Below the pieces are notes generated by a model. That model was not told the DNA's origin and ran no database searches. It worked only from the letters and a program-made list of their open reading frames with translations. Of a DNA stretch of 64,000 nucleotides, positions 45,501-54,430 are shown piece after piece. Numbering within the stretch: position 1 is the stretch's first letter; every line of letters begins with the position of its first letter. A program made the position numbers and the translations under genes. Origin of the DNA: Saprospiraceae bacterium (GTDB lineage: Bacteria > Bacteroidota > Bacteroidia > Chitinophagales > Saprospiraceae); NCBI GenBank assembly GCA_958295895.1, contig CATQHI010000011.1:62001-126000 (forward strand), in the 5' to 3' direction.

Positions 45501-45747
45501 TGCCGCTCTCGAGGGCGGCGTAGGCTCCGGCCTCGGTATCTAGCCGCAGCCCCGCCTGTTGGTTACGGGCATCCGGCCCGTGGCAGGCAAAGCAGCGATC
45601 GCTCAGGATGGGCTTGACGTCGAAGTTGTAGTCGACCGTCTCCGGCAGTGCGGCGTAGGCCTCCGCTACCCCGTCCTTCAGATCGGGGCCACAGGCCGTG
45701 GCGAGCAGAATCAGTAGGCTAAGGAGGGTAGAGGTGTGGGCGCGCAA
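42517..45747 (-). CDS. DUF1549/DUF1553 cytochrome-like protein with LamG insert
   Basis: 1076 residues. Lipoprotein-like signal ([11 protein letters not shown]). Residues ~42-110 form the PSCyt1-type domain with one [10 protein letters not shown] heme site. ~160-380 match DUF1549 ([63 protein letters not shown]). ~430-625 is a LamG/concanavalin-like domain ([35 protein letters not shown]). ~745-1000 is DUF1553 ([42 protein letters not shown]). The LamG domain suggests binding to a polysaccharide. Paired with DUF1501 downstream; the partial gene at 1-239 has the same partner. Confidence 0.93.
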   Translation of the reverse strand: [1076 protein letters not shown]

Positions 45748-45915
45748 ATCGACGTGGTTAAGCGGACCCCAAAGTACGGGAAAATAGTGGGTTATGCCCG
45801 ATCCAGGCGGCTGACATTTTAATTGTCTGCCGTTCAGCCGTCCAACGGGTGGGCCGTCCGACGGGTAATCCTCCCCGCCGATGAACTAACTTGCCCCACT
45901 CAACCCCTTCACCCA

Positions 45916-47121
45916 GTGCCACACCTCTCCCGCCGCCGCTTTATCACCCTGGCCGGCCTGCCTGTTGTGTACGCCGCACGGCTTCCCGCCGGCGTCGAGT
46001 TATTAGGCCTCCCCCCCACCGACCCCACCCTCCCCGGCAAGCACCCCGACCTCACCATTCTGAATGACCGCCCCGTCAACGCAGAAACGCCCGCTCACCT
46101 CCTGGATCAGCCCATCACCGCGGCCGATAGACTCTTCGTACGCAACAACGGCCTGGCACCCGCGACCCCGGCTAATCCCGACGAATGGACGCTTGCGATT
46201 GGGGGAGAATGTGTTGCTGACCCAAAAACATTTACCCTACGTGAGCTCAAGCAAAACTTTACCCCCCATACCTACCAGTTGACTCTAGAGTGTGGCGGCA
46301 ACGGCCGCAAAGAGTTTAGTCCCCCCGCCCACGGCAACCAGTGGGGCACCGGGGCGGTAGGCTGCCCGGAGTGGACGGGGGTGCGCCTGCGCGATGTGCT
46401 CGATGCAGCCGGCTATGACCGCGACCGCGCCGTGTACGTAGGCTATTACGGCCGGGACACCCACCTGAGCGGCGACCCCGATAAGGTGGTCATCTCGCGC
46501 GGCGTACCGATCGCCAAGGCGCTGGAGGACGAAAGCCTCATCGCTTGGGCCATGAATGGCGAGCCCCTGCCGTTGCTGAATGGCTTTCCCCTGCGACTGG
46601 TCTTCGGCGGCTACCCGGCCAGCTGCTCCGGTAAATGGCTCTCGGAGCTGGTAGTACGCGACCAAGTGCACGACGGGGAAAAGATGGGCGGGCAGTCTTA
46701 CCGCGTACCCTGCGAGCCCGTAGCACCCGGTAGTGAGGTAGAGGATGCCGACATGTGTATCATCGAGGAGATGCCCGTCAAGAGCCTCATCACCTCCCCC
46801 ATGACCGGAGCCGTGCTGAGCCGCCCTACCCTCGCGGTGGCCGGACACGCCTGGTGCAGTAGTACTGCCGTGGCTCGGGTGGACTACAGCATCGACTTCG
46901 GTTCCACCTGGTCGCCCTGTTCCCTCACCCGCCCGGCCAACCGTTTTGCCTGGCAGCAGTTTTCGGCGGAGGTGCGCTTCCCCAAGCCGGGTTACTACGA
47001 AGTGTGGGCTAGGGCAACCGATGAGCAGGGCGTCGCTCAGCCCATGGTTTTGCCCAACTGGAACCCCCGTGGCTACCTAAACAATGCCTGTCACCGAATC
47101 GCCGTAAAGGTACTGTCATGA
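45916..47121 (+). CDS. sulfite oxidase family molybdopterin enzyme
   Basis: 401 residues from a GTG at 45916 (VPHLSRRRFITLAGLPVVYA), a twin-arginine signal that fits export of a folded Mo enzyme. The Mo-ligand Cys is in LTLECGGNGR near 125; GTGAVGCPEWTGVRLRDVLDAAG and FGGYPASCSGKWLSELVVRD follow in the usual order. The dimerisation domain is SLITSPMTGAVLSRPTLAVAGHAWCSS. It probably oxidises sulfite to sulfate in the periplasm and passes electrons to the cytochrome encoded next, which overlaps it by four bases. TAACTTGC at 45887-45894 is a possible -7 box. Confidence 0.93.
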   Translation: MPHLSRRRFITLAGLPVVYAARLPAGVELLGLPPTDPTLPGKHPDLTILNDRPVNAETPAHLLDQPITAADRLFVRNNGLAPATPANPDEWTLAIGGECVADPKTFTLRELKQNFTPHTYQLTLECGGNGRKEFSPPAHGNQWGTGAVGCPEWTGVRLRDVLDAAGYDRDRAVYVGYYGRDTHLSGDPDKVVISRGVPIAKALEDESLIAWAMNGEPLPLLNGFPLRLVFGGYPASCSGKWLSELVVRDQVHDGEKMGGQSYRVPCEPVAPGSEVEDADMCIIEEMPVKSLITSPMTGAVLSRPTLAVAGHAWCSSTAVARVDYSIDFGSTWSPCSLTRPANRFAWQQFSAEVRFPKPGYYEVWARATDEQGVAQPMVLPNWNPRGYLNNACHRIAVKVLS

Positions 47122-47516
47122 GTAAGTTACGCCTCATTAGCCTACTGCATCTATCCGGACTAGTGATACTGGGTTACGCCTGTCAACCCGATCCGCGAGA
47201 GTCCGAGTTGCCCCCCCCCACTCCCGGCGTGGTGGCCGGCATAGACACCCTCACCGGACTGGTCGCCCAGGGCGACTACCTTCTCGTCAAGGGTAACTGC
47301 CTGGCCTGCCACAGCTCCAAACTCATTATCCAAAACCGGGCTACCCGCGCGGGCTGGCTGCGAATGATCCGCTGGATGCAGGACAAGCACGGCCTGCAGG
47401 ACCTCGGGGACCGAGAAGCTCCGATCCTAGACTATTTGGCGGAGCACTACGCCGCGGGCAGTGAGGCGGTGCGTCGTCAGCCGCTGGAGGTGAGCTGGTA
47501 CGAGCTACAGGAGTAA
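47118..47516 (+). CDS. monoheme cytochrome c lipoprotein, partner of sulfite oxidase
   Basis: 132 residues. A lipoprotein signal (LLHLSGLVILGYAC) and one CLACHSSK heme site near residue 60. The start ATGAGT overlaps the sulfite oxidase stop in ATGA. The pairing matches the SorAB-type sulfite dehydrogenase, where a c-type cytochrome accepts electrons; that link is inference from context. A Met ligand could be in RMIRWM. Abuts the convergent DUF5655 gene with no gap. Confidence 0.88.
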   Translation: MSKLRLISLLHLSGLVILGYACQPDPRESELPPPTPGVVAGIDTLTGLVAQGDYLLVKGNCLACHSSKLIIQNRATRAGWLRMIRWMQDKHGLQDLGDREAPILDYLAEHYAAGSEAVRRQPLEVSWYELQE

Positions 47517-47993
47517 TCAGGCTTTAGTCTTCCCCTTTTTAGTGGTAGCTGTTTTCTTACGCTTCTTCGGCGTCGGTTTCAGCATATAGTCAAAGCCCTT
47601 GCGCAACAGCCTGACGACCTCATCGGTCACATACGTCTCGTCGCGCAGTCGGATGTGGTGGATGTACTTGTTCTTGCCCATATTATCGAGCCGGGCCGTT
47701 TTGATCACGGGGCTTTTGAGCAGCTCGCCGTAGAAGAAGGCCACGTCCAGCTCCGCCTTTATGGGCCGTATGACCATCCACGCCTTGCCGTTATTGAAGA
47801 TGATGGCCGCTTTCCCCGCTCCGATGGTTTGGGGTTGCCAGTCGGCTACGGCGAGGAGCAGGGCATCGAAGGCCAGGGTGAGCTCCGGGGGCCGCTCGGC
47901 CAGTAGGTCCTCGATGGTATGGTGGCTACAGTAGTGCTGCTGATTTGGGCGGAAGAACTCGCGGTGGCAGTTGGGGCAGGTCCAGATCTCCAT
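47517..47993 (-). CDS. DUF5655 domain protein with N-terminal zinc ribbon
   Basis: 158 residues. CPNCHREFFRPNQQHYCSHH at 5-25 is a zinc-binding ribbon; DUF5655 follows (AFDALLLAVADW, GKAAIIFNNGKAWMVIRPIKAELDVAFFYG, IHHIRLRDETYVTDEVVRLLRKGFDYM), and a Lys-rich tail. The family is common and uncharacterised. It is 43 bases after the ATP-grasp gene on the same strand. Confidence 0.85.
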   Translation of the reverse strand: MEIWTCPNCHREFFRPNQQHYCSHHTIEDLLAERPPELTLAFDALLLAVADWQPQTIGAGKAAIIFNNGKAWMVIRPIKAELDVAFFYGELLKSPVIKTARLDNMGKNKYIHHIRLRDETYVTDEVVRLLRKGFDYMLKPTPKKRKKTATTKKGKTKA

Positions 47994-48036
47994 GATATGG
48001 TAACGGGGGGCGGGGCTGGGGGTTGGTTTGGGTCCC

Positions 48037-49083
48037 CTAAAGCGTGGCTACCGTTTTATTCGGTATGCGATTGCCGTAATTTCGCATACACAACACCTTA
48101 TTCTCCAGCGACTCCACTACCGGCACGGTGAAATCCACATCCTCGAGAATACCCGCCCCCCGCAGTCCACCGGGGCTCTCCAGGTTAATCTCCAGCAGGC
48201 GGTCACCGGCGATATCAAGGCCAACCAGGAACATGCCGTCAGCAATGAGCTTGGGTCGGATGAGCTCGATCATCCTGAGCATGGCGGGGGTGATCTCAGC
48301 CTTCTGCGCCGATCCGCCGGCGTGGAGGTTGTTACGAATGTCATCACTGGCACTCAGGCGGTGAACGGCGGCGTACTTCCCATCCACCATAAGGGGCTTA
48401 CCGTTCATCAGGAACAGGCGAATGTCGCCTTCGGCCGCCGCCGGCATGAATTCCTGAGCGATCACGTAGCCCTGCTGGGCGATGACCTCGACGATCTGCT
48501 TGAGGTTAGGGTGGTCGTCTTCGCGCACTACGAAGACGTTTCTGCCGCCGGAGCCCAGTAGTGGCTTGAGGATGATGTCGCTCCCCTCCTCCTCGGCAAA
48601 GCGGCGAATATCCTCGATGCGCCGGGTGATGATCGTTCGGGGCCGCACGCTCTCCGGAAACTGCTGCAGGTACATTTTATTCAGGGCATGGCTGAGCCCG
48701 TAGGGATCGTTGACCACGATGGTGCCCTGCTGGGTGGCGAGCTGACCGAACATCAGTCCGGCGTTGGTGGCCCAGCCCCGGTCGGCGGCATCCTCGCCGG
48801 GGTCGTTGCGCAGGTAAATCATGTCCAGCTCGTCGGTATAGACCGGGCGGGCGTTTTCCGCATTGCCGTGCAGGGCCTCGTGGTAGGCCTCGGGATCAGC
48901 GTAATCACCGACCGGGGCGAAGTGGCCGAGTCCCCCGACGCGGCCGTCCCGTACATAGTCGAGCTGGCCGACGCCGAAGTAGAATACCTCGTGGCCCCGC
49001 GCATGCAGCCGGTGGGCCAGTACGTTGGTGGTGAATGTGGGTCCTTCGGTTTCTACGCGGTTGACGACAAATGCTAGCTTCAT
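48037..49083 (-). CDS. ATP-grasp ligase (glutathione synthase-like)
   Basis: 348 residues. N-terminal Rossmann-like part (MKLAFVVNRVETEGPTFTTNVLAHRLHARGHEVFYF), then the ATP-grasp core: DIILKPLLGSGGRNVFVV (ATP-binding loop), YVIAQEFMPAAAEGDIRLFLMNG and LLEINLESPGG (metal site). It resembles GshB but has no GshA partner here. It is followed upstream by DUF1704 and an N-formylglutamate amidohydrolase gene, a set that suggests a ligase for an amino-acid or peptide product rather than glutathione. Cytoplasmic. Confidence 0.88.
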   Translation of the reverse strand: MKLAFVVNRVETEGPTFTTNVLAHRLHARGHEVFYFGVGQLDYVRDGRVGGLGHFAPVGDYADPEAYHEALHGNAENARPVYTDELDMIYLRNDPGEDAADRGWATNAGLMFGQLATQQGTIVVNDPYGLSHALNKMYLQQFPESVRPRTIITRRIEDIRRFAEEEGSDIILKPLLGSGGRNVFVVREDDHPNLKQIVEVIAQQGYVIAQEFMPAAAEGDIRLFLMNGKPLMVDGKYAAVHRLSASDDIRNNLHAGGSAQKAEITPAMLRMIELIRPKLIADGMFLVGLDIAGDRLLEINLESPGGLRGAGILEDVDFTVPVVESLENKVLCMRNYGNRIPNKTVATL

Positions 49084-49130
49084 GCCGGCCTAACCGGGGC
49101 GGGGCGGTGGAGTTCGCTATTCAGTCGGGA

Positions 49131-50318
49131 TTACCCGCGGGGGATCAGGTCGAATACCGTCATGCCCGCCCGCAACCGGTTCAGTTTAGGGTGGCCGGCC
49201 TCCCGATCCTGCACCAGGTAACGGGGCGTGAGGGGCGGGGGCCGCAGGATGCCCCGCTGGCGGAGTTCGTCGAGCAGCGGCACATAGTCGAGTCGTAGCT
49301 TACCGATAAAGAGTGGTTCCAGTTCCCCACCCTGCCCCAGATAGTCCAGTAGCTCCACCAGGCCACGCAGGTAGACGGCATCCTTCGTGAAGCCCCCACC
49401 ACGGTAGATACGCGCCGTAGTGTAAAAGGCCGCACGCACCGGCACACCGTGCTGCTCGTGCAGCAACTGAAACGTCTCGTGGAAGGGATGCCCCCGCAGC
49501 ATGTGCGCAATGCCAACCACGCGGGCGGCCAGGAGGCGTAGGCGCGCTGGCGTCAGTCCATCTACGAACCATTCGCCAAGCACCGCTAGCCCCTCCTGCA
49601 GGTCCTCGTAACCCGGAGTACCCGAATGCAGGAGCGTCAGGGGCTGGGCGCACCCGTTCCAGTAGGTAAGTACGTGGGTACCGACCTCGTGTTGCAGTAG
49701 TGCCTCGACGCGCTGGCGGGGTACCCGCAGCTTGCGGCCGACGTTAAGCACGCCCTGGGAGACCATCAGTCCGCTGAGATCATCACGCAGCTGGGCCCGG
49801 GGCCGGGCGGCCGGATACTGGGCGGCGAGGTAGTCCAGCTCGCGCTGACTGGCCTCAAGGAAGGTCGGCGCGTCAAGGGTATCCTTGTCCTCAATGGGCG
49901 CGGAGGGAGGAAGAACCGTAAGCAGGGCGCTAGCAATCGCGAGCAACTCATCGCTCACCCCCCCGAAGACCTGCATACTGCCATAGCGGAAGGTATCGCG
50001 GCCGCGGTTGTCCAGCATGTCCAGCATGCGGAAGGTCTCGTTGCGTTTGTCACGTAGGATGAAGGCCAGTGTCTCATCGGTTACTTCCTCGATGGGCAGG
50101 TCGAAGAGCTCCCGCATCAGGCGCTCGGGTGCCATGGGCAGGGGACGGTAGTGAAAGTCGGGCTCGCCGCGGTAGCCGCTGGCGGTAAATTCGGCGAAGG
50201 CCTCGTCGTCGTTCGTCGCGGTGACAAGCAACAGAAAGGGAAAACGGGTAGTAATCTCCACCAGCTTGCGGTCTATTTCCCAGGCTAGCCCGTGGTCGGG
50301 GTCGGCATTTTTAGTCAT
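49131..50318 (-). CDS. DUF1704 'QEGLA' metallopeptidase-like protein
   Basis: 395 residues. The zinc motif is HEVGTH near 227-232, with the diagnostic QEGLA about 27 residues later (SGTPGYEDLQEGLAVLGEW). The family is annotated as 'flavohemoglobin expression-modulating QEGLA motif protein', and it includes eukaryotic MATCAP-type tubulin tyrosine carboxypeptidases. A peptidase that trims a C-terminal residue is therefore plausible. The gene is six bases from the amidohydrolase gene and 47 from the ATP-grasp gene, so the three form an operon. Substrate unknown. Confidence 0.9.
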   Translation of the reverse strand: MTKNADPDHGLAWEIDRKLVEITTRFPFLLLVTATNDDEAFAEFTASGYRGEPDFHYRPLPMAPERLMRELFDLPIEEVTDETLAFILRDKRNETFRMLDMLDNRGRDTFRYGSMQVFGGVSDELLAIASALLTVLPPSAPIEDKDTLDAPTFLEASQRELDYLAAQYPAARPRAQLRDDLSGLMVSQGVLNVGRKLRVPRQRVEALLQHEVGTHVLTYWNGCAQPLTLLHSGTPGYEDLQEGLAVLGEWFVDGLTPARLRLLAARVVGIAHMLRGHPFHETFQLLHEQHGVPVRAAFYTTARIYRGGGFTKDAVYLRGLVELLDYLGQGGELEPLFIGKLRLDYVPLLDELRQRGILRPPPLTPRYLVQDREAGHPKLNRLRAGMTVFDLIPRG

Positions 50319-50324
50319 AAAGCT

Positions 50325-51116
50325 TTAAACACTAATCGTTTTACGCGCCGCCAGTACGGGCTCGAAGGTGCTCGCCAGCGCGTCCTGTAGTTGCTTCAGG
50401 ACGGTAGCATCAACCTCGTTCGTATGCTCGTCCATAAATACTTTTTTAAACTCCACGGAGAGCACGCAACTCACGTCCGGAAAGCGGTCGTGAATCCAGA
50501 GATTGAAGTGCCCCCCGGCAAACTTCACGTTTTCGCGCACGTCCAGCGGCTGGCCGGCTACGGTGTGACCGCGCATGGTTTTTAGGAAGGTATCCACGAC
50601 CGGAGCCCACTTCTCGCGGTTCATATTGCCGGTGCCGACGTTGACCACGGGGTTGGCCTCCGCATCGGCCGGCTGGCGGTTGTTGTCCTCCCGGCGGTGG
50701 TTGTAGGAGTGAATATCGTATAGGACGAAGCTGCCGTAGCGGTCCACCACTAATTGTAGAAACCGCTCGATCTCCGCGTAGAAGGCATCATACCCAGCCA
50801 GGGAACGATCGATCATCTCCTGGTCAAGCGCATCGCGCCACACGGTCAATCCCCAGGCATCCTCCGGCTTTTGGTACACGGCCCGCTCGCGGCTGCGGTT
50901 CAGGTCCACCTCGAAGCGGCTCCGTAGGCCGATGATATTGGGTTCGCGCAGCTGGGCCCAAGTGGCGGTGTGGGGGTCCTCTTCGTACAGTCTTCCCTGG
51001 ATGCTGAGGGCAAAGCGGTCGTTGAGTTCATCGCGTACGGCACTGCCATCGTGGACGGCGGTCAGGATCAGGGGGGCCGGTTCTCCGGTAATCGTAAAGT
51101 TGGGGTGCTCGATCAT
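50325..51116 (-). CDS. N-formylglutamate amidohydrolase family protein
   Basis: 263 residues. N-terminal LILTAVHDGSAVRDELNDRFAL and FVLYDIHSYNHRRE carry the metal-binding His residues; GGHFNLWIHDRFPDVSCVLSVEFKKVFMDE completes the site. Known members hydrolyse N-formylglutamate in histidine degradation, but no hut genes are here. Beside DUF1704 and an ATP-grasp ligase it is more likely a peptide or amide amidohydrolase of an unknown pathway. Ends six bases before DUF1704. Confidence 0.9.
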   Translation of the reverse strand: MIEHPNFTITGEPAPLILTAVHDGSAVRDELNDRFALSIQGRLYEEDPHTATWAQLREPNIIGLRSRFEVDLNRSRERAVYQKPEDAWGLTVWRDALDQEMIDRSLAGYDAFYAEIERFLQLVVDRYGSFVLYDIHSYNHRREDNNRQPADAEANPVVNVGTGNMNREKWAPVVDTFLKTMRGHTVAGQPLDVRENVKFAGGHFNLWIHDRFPDVSCVLSVEFKKVFMDEHTNEVDATVLKQLQDALASTFEPVLAARKTISV

Positions 51117-51158
51117 ACCCGGTTAACTGGGTGGGTGGGGCGATGTTTGCCCCCCACC

Positions 51159-52841
<1,683 letters not shown>

Positions 52842-52855
52842 GGTAAGTAGTTGAA

Positions 52856-53608
52856 TCAGCGGTCGGTGGTGGTTTTCTTGGCGAGGGCATCTTCGACGTA
52901 GGCCTGTACCTCATCGATGAAGCGTTGCAGGGCCGGGGGGGCGTCGTAGTAAACAGTGATGGTACGCAACTCGCCTGCTGCATCGGGCAGGGTGACGCGG
53001 GTGATTTGTACGTCCACGGGCAGGGCAGCATCGGGGTCGTCGGGGTACTGTAGGGCAAGGTCCTGCTTTTTGAGGGCCTCAATAGCTTTACCCAGATCGC
53101 GGGCGGCCACCCCGTCGAAGGTAAGGTCATAGGTGCCGGGGCCCTGTAGACCGTTCGTGACGTCGAGTACGGCACGGTTGTCATGGAGCAGTTGCAGGGT
53201 GTACACATCGCATATCCCGAAGCAAGCAGATTTGCTGAGCTGCATACGGGTATCTTTACCGGGCACGATGCCTTTTTGCGGTCCGCCGAGGGGGGCCTCA
53301 CCGACGCTGCCCTGCCGCTCGATCTGGGCCGTTTCGTTGGTTTCGGTATCGACTACGGGGATGTCCACTTCCGGGGTAGGATTCTGTCCGCTAGTGTCCG
53401 GCCGGGTAGTAGGGGTGGAGGCTACGGGGCCGTCGGCAGGAGCGGCCGTGGTGCCGCGATCATTGGCTTCCGGGGCGCGTTCGGGCGTAGCGTCAGGGGC
53501 CGGGGCCGCGGGTGCAGCGCTGGTGGGATCGACCGCATCGACGCGTACGGGCTGCCGGGAGCAGGCTAGTACGCTCAGACAAATCAGGAGGGCAAATACG
53601 AGTTTCAT
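52856..53608 (-). CDS. lipoprotein with DUF6438 domain
   Basis: About 250 residues. Signal [10 protein letters not shown] with a lipobox; residues ~25-130 are a low-complexity Pro/Ala/Thr linker; the DUF6438 domain is at ~135-240 ([29 protein letters not shown]). Start at 53608 is chosen for the signal. The exact TACCTTTG box at 53630-53637 is about 21 bases upstream. Role unknown. Confidence 0.85.
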   Translation of the reverse strand: [250 protein letters not shown]

Positions 53609-53629
53609 AGTGCGGACGGGATAGGTACA

Positions 53630-53637
53630 CAAAGGTA
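53630..53637 (-). promoter_or_regulatory. TACCTTTG box before the DUF6438 gene
   Basis: Exact TAnnTTTG on the minus strand, 21 bases before the ATG at 53608. It is probably the promoter for the DUF6438-ettA run. Confidence 0.5.
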
Positions 53638-53704
53638 ACCGCCCGGCGCGCATTGCCCCGGGCGGTCTTCAAAGTAAAAGGCCGCTCGACCTTGGAACGT
53701 CGCC

Positions 53705-54295
53705 TTAATTCAGGAACGCCACCGCAGCTTCCGTAGCCCGCTTTAAATACTTCTCGTTGGTCTCGCGCTCCTGCATTAGTACGCCGAACTCATCGACAAA
53801 CTGCGTCTCCTGAATACCACAGAAGGCCAGCGTACCCTTCTCCACGCTGCTGAAGAGGTTCTCCATGTCGACGTCCAGCTCATTGTAGATGGATTCGGGA
53901 CTGCCGTAGGTAGCGGCTACAAAGGCCTTTTTACCCTTCAGTTTACCCACCCGACCGGTATCGTCAAAGTCCCAGGCAAAACCCTTGGTGAAGGTGCGGT
54001 CGATCCAGCCCTTGAGGATGGCGGGACGCTCGTGCCACCAGATGGGATAGACGAAAACGAGGGCATCGGCCCAGGCAATGTCCTGCTGCTCCTTGGCTAC
54101 ATCATCGGGTACTTTCCCCTCCTGCCAGGCCCCGAAGTCCCGAAAGCTGAGGATGGGATCGAAGCCGGTGCGGTAAAGGTCCTTCATGCGGACCTCGTGG
54201 CCCCGTTCGGTCAGGGCCTTTTCGATGGATGTTGCGGTGGCGCCGTTGAGGCTGTCGGGGTTGGGGTGCGCGAGTACTAGAAGTACGGTGGACAT
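53705..54295 (-). CDS. NAD(P)H-dependent oxidoreductase, flavodoxin-like fold
   Basis: 196 residues. VLLVLAHPNPDSLNGATATSIEKAL binds FMN or FAD, and FVYPIWWHERPAILKGWIDRTFTKGFAWDF is the family signature (MdaB/KefF/NQO type). It reduces quinones or other electron acceptors in the cytoplasm. Start at 54295 follows from the family N-terminus; the frame upstream is unrelated. The next gene, yidC, ends 130 bases upstream of it beyond a double-hairpin repeat. Confidence 0.93.
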   Translation of the reverse strand: MSTVLLVLAHPNPDSLNGATATSIEKALTERGHEVRMKDLYRTGFDPILSFRDFGAWQEGKVPDDVAKEQQDIAWADALVFVYPIWWHERPAILKGWIDRTFTKGFAWDFDDTGRVGKLKGKKAFVAATYGSPESIYNELDVDMENLFSSVEKGTLAFCGIQETQFVDEFGVLMQERETNEKYLKRATEAAVAFLN

Positions 54296-54379
54296 GTAGG
54301 GTATTTTATTGTACCTACATGGAATAGGGTGGAGTAGCAATTGTTGCCGATTTTGCCGGAAGTTTTGGTTTCTGGGCCT

Positions 54380-54430
54380 GCACAGTCGGTAGACTGCGCG
54401 GAACGGCGCTGCCGGAGGCAGCATTTTACT
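54380..54430 (+). repeat. double-hairpin repeat, copy C
   Basis: First hairpin CAGTC/GACTG at 54383-54396 inside 54380-54397, a ten-base spacer, then GCTGCCGGAGGCAGC (54408-54422) and ATTTTACTT. Structure and tail match copies A and B. It lies directly past the yidC stop (TAA at 54426-54428 read on the minus strand), so it probably ends or stabilises that transcript. Confidence 0.6.

Noticed and set aside
48819-49004. Short shadow frames in the ATP-grasp gene
   Set aside because: Composed of Ser/Thr/Arg-rich strings typical of out-of-frame reading of this genome.
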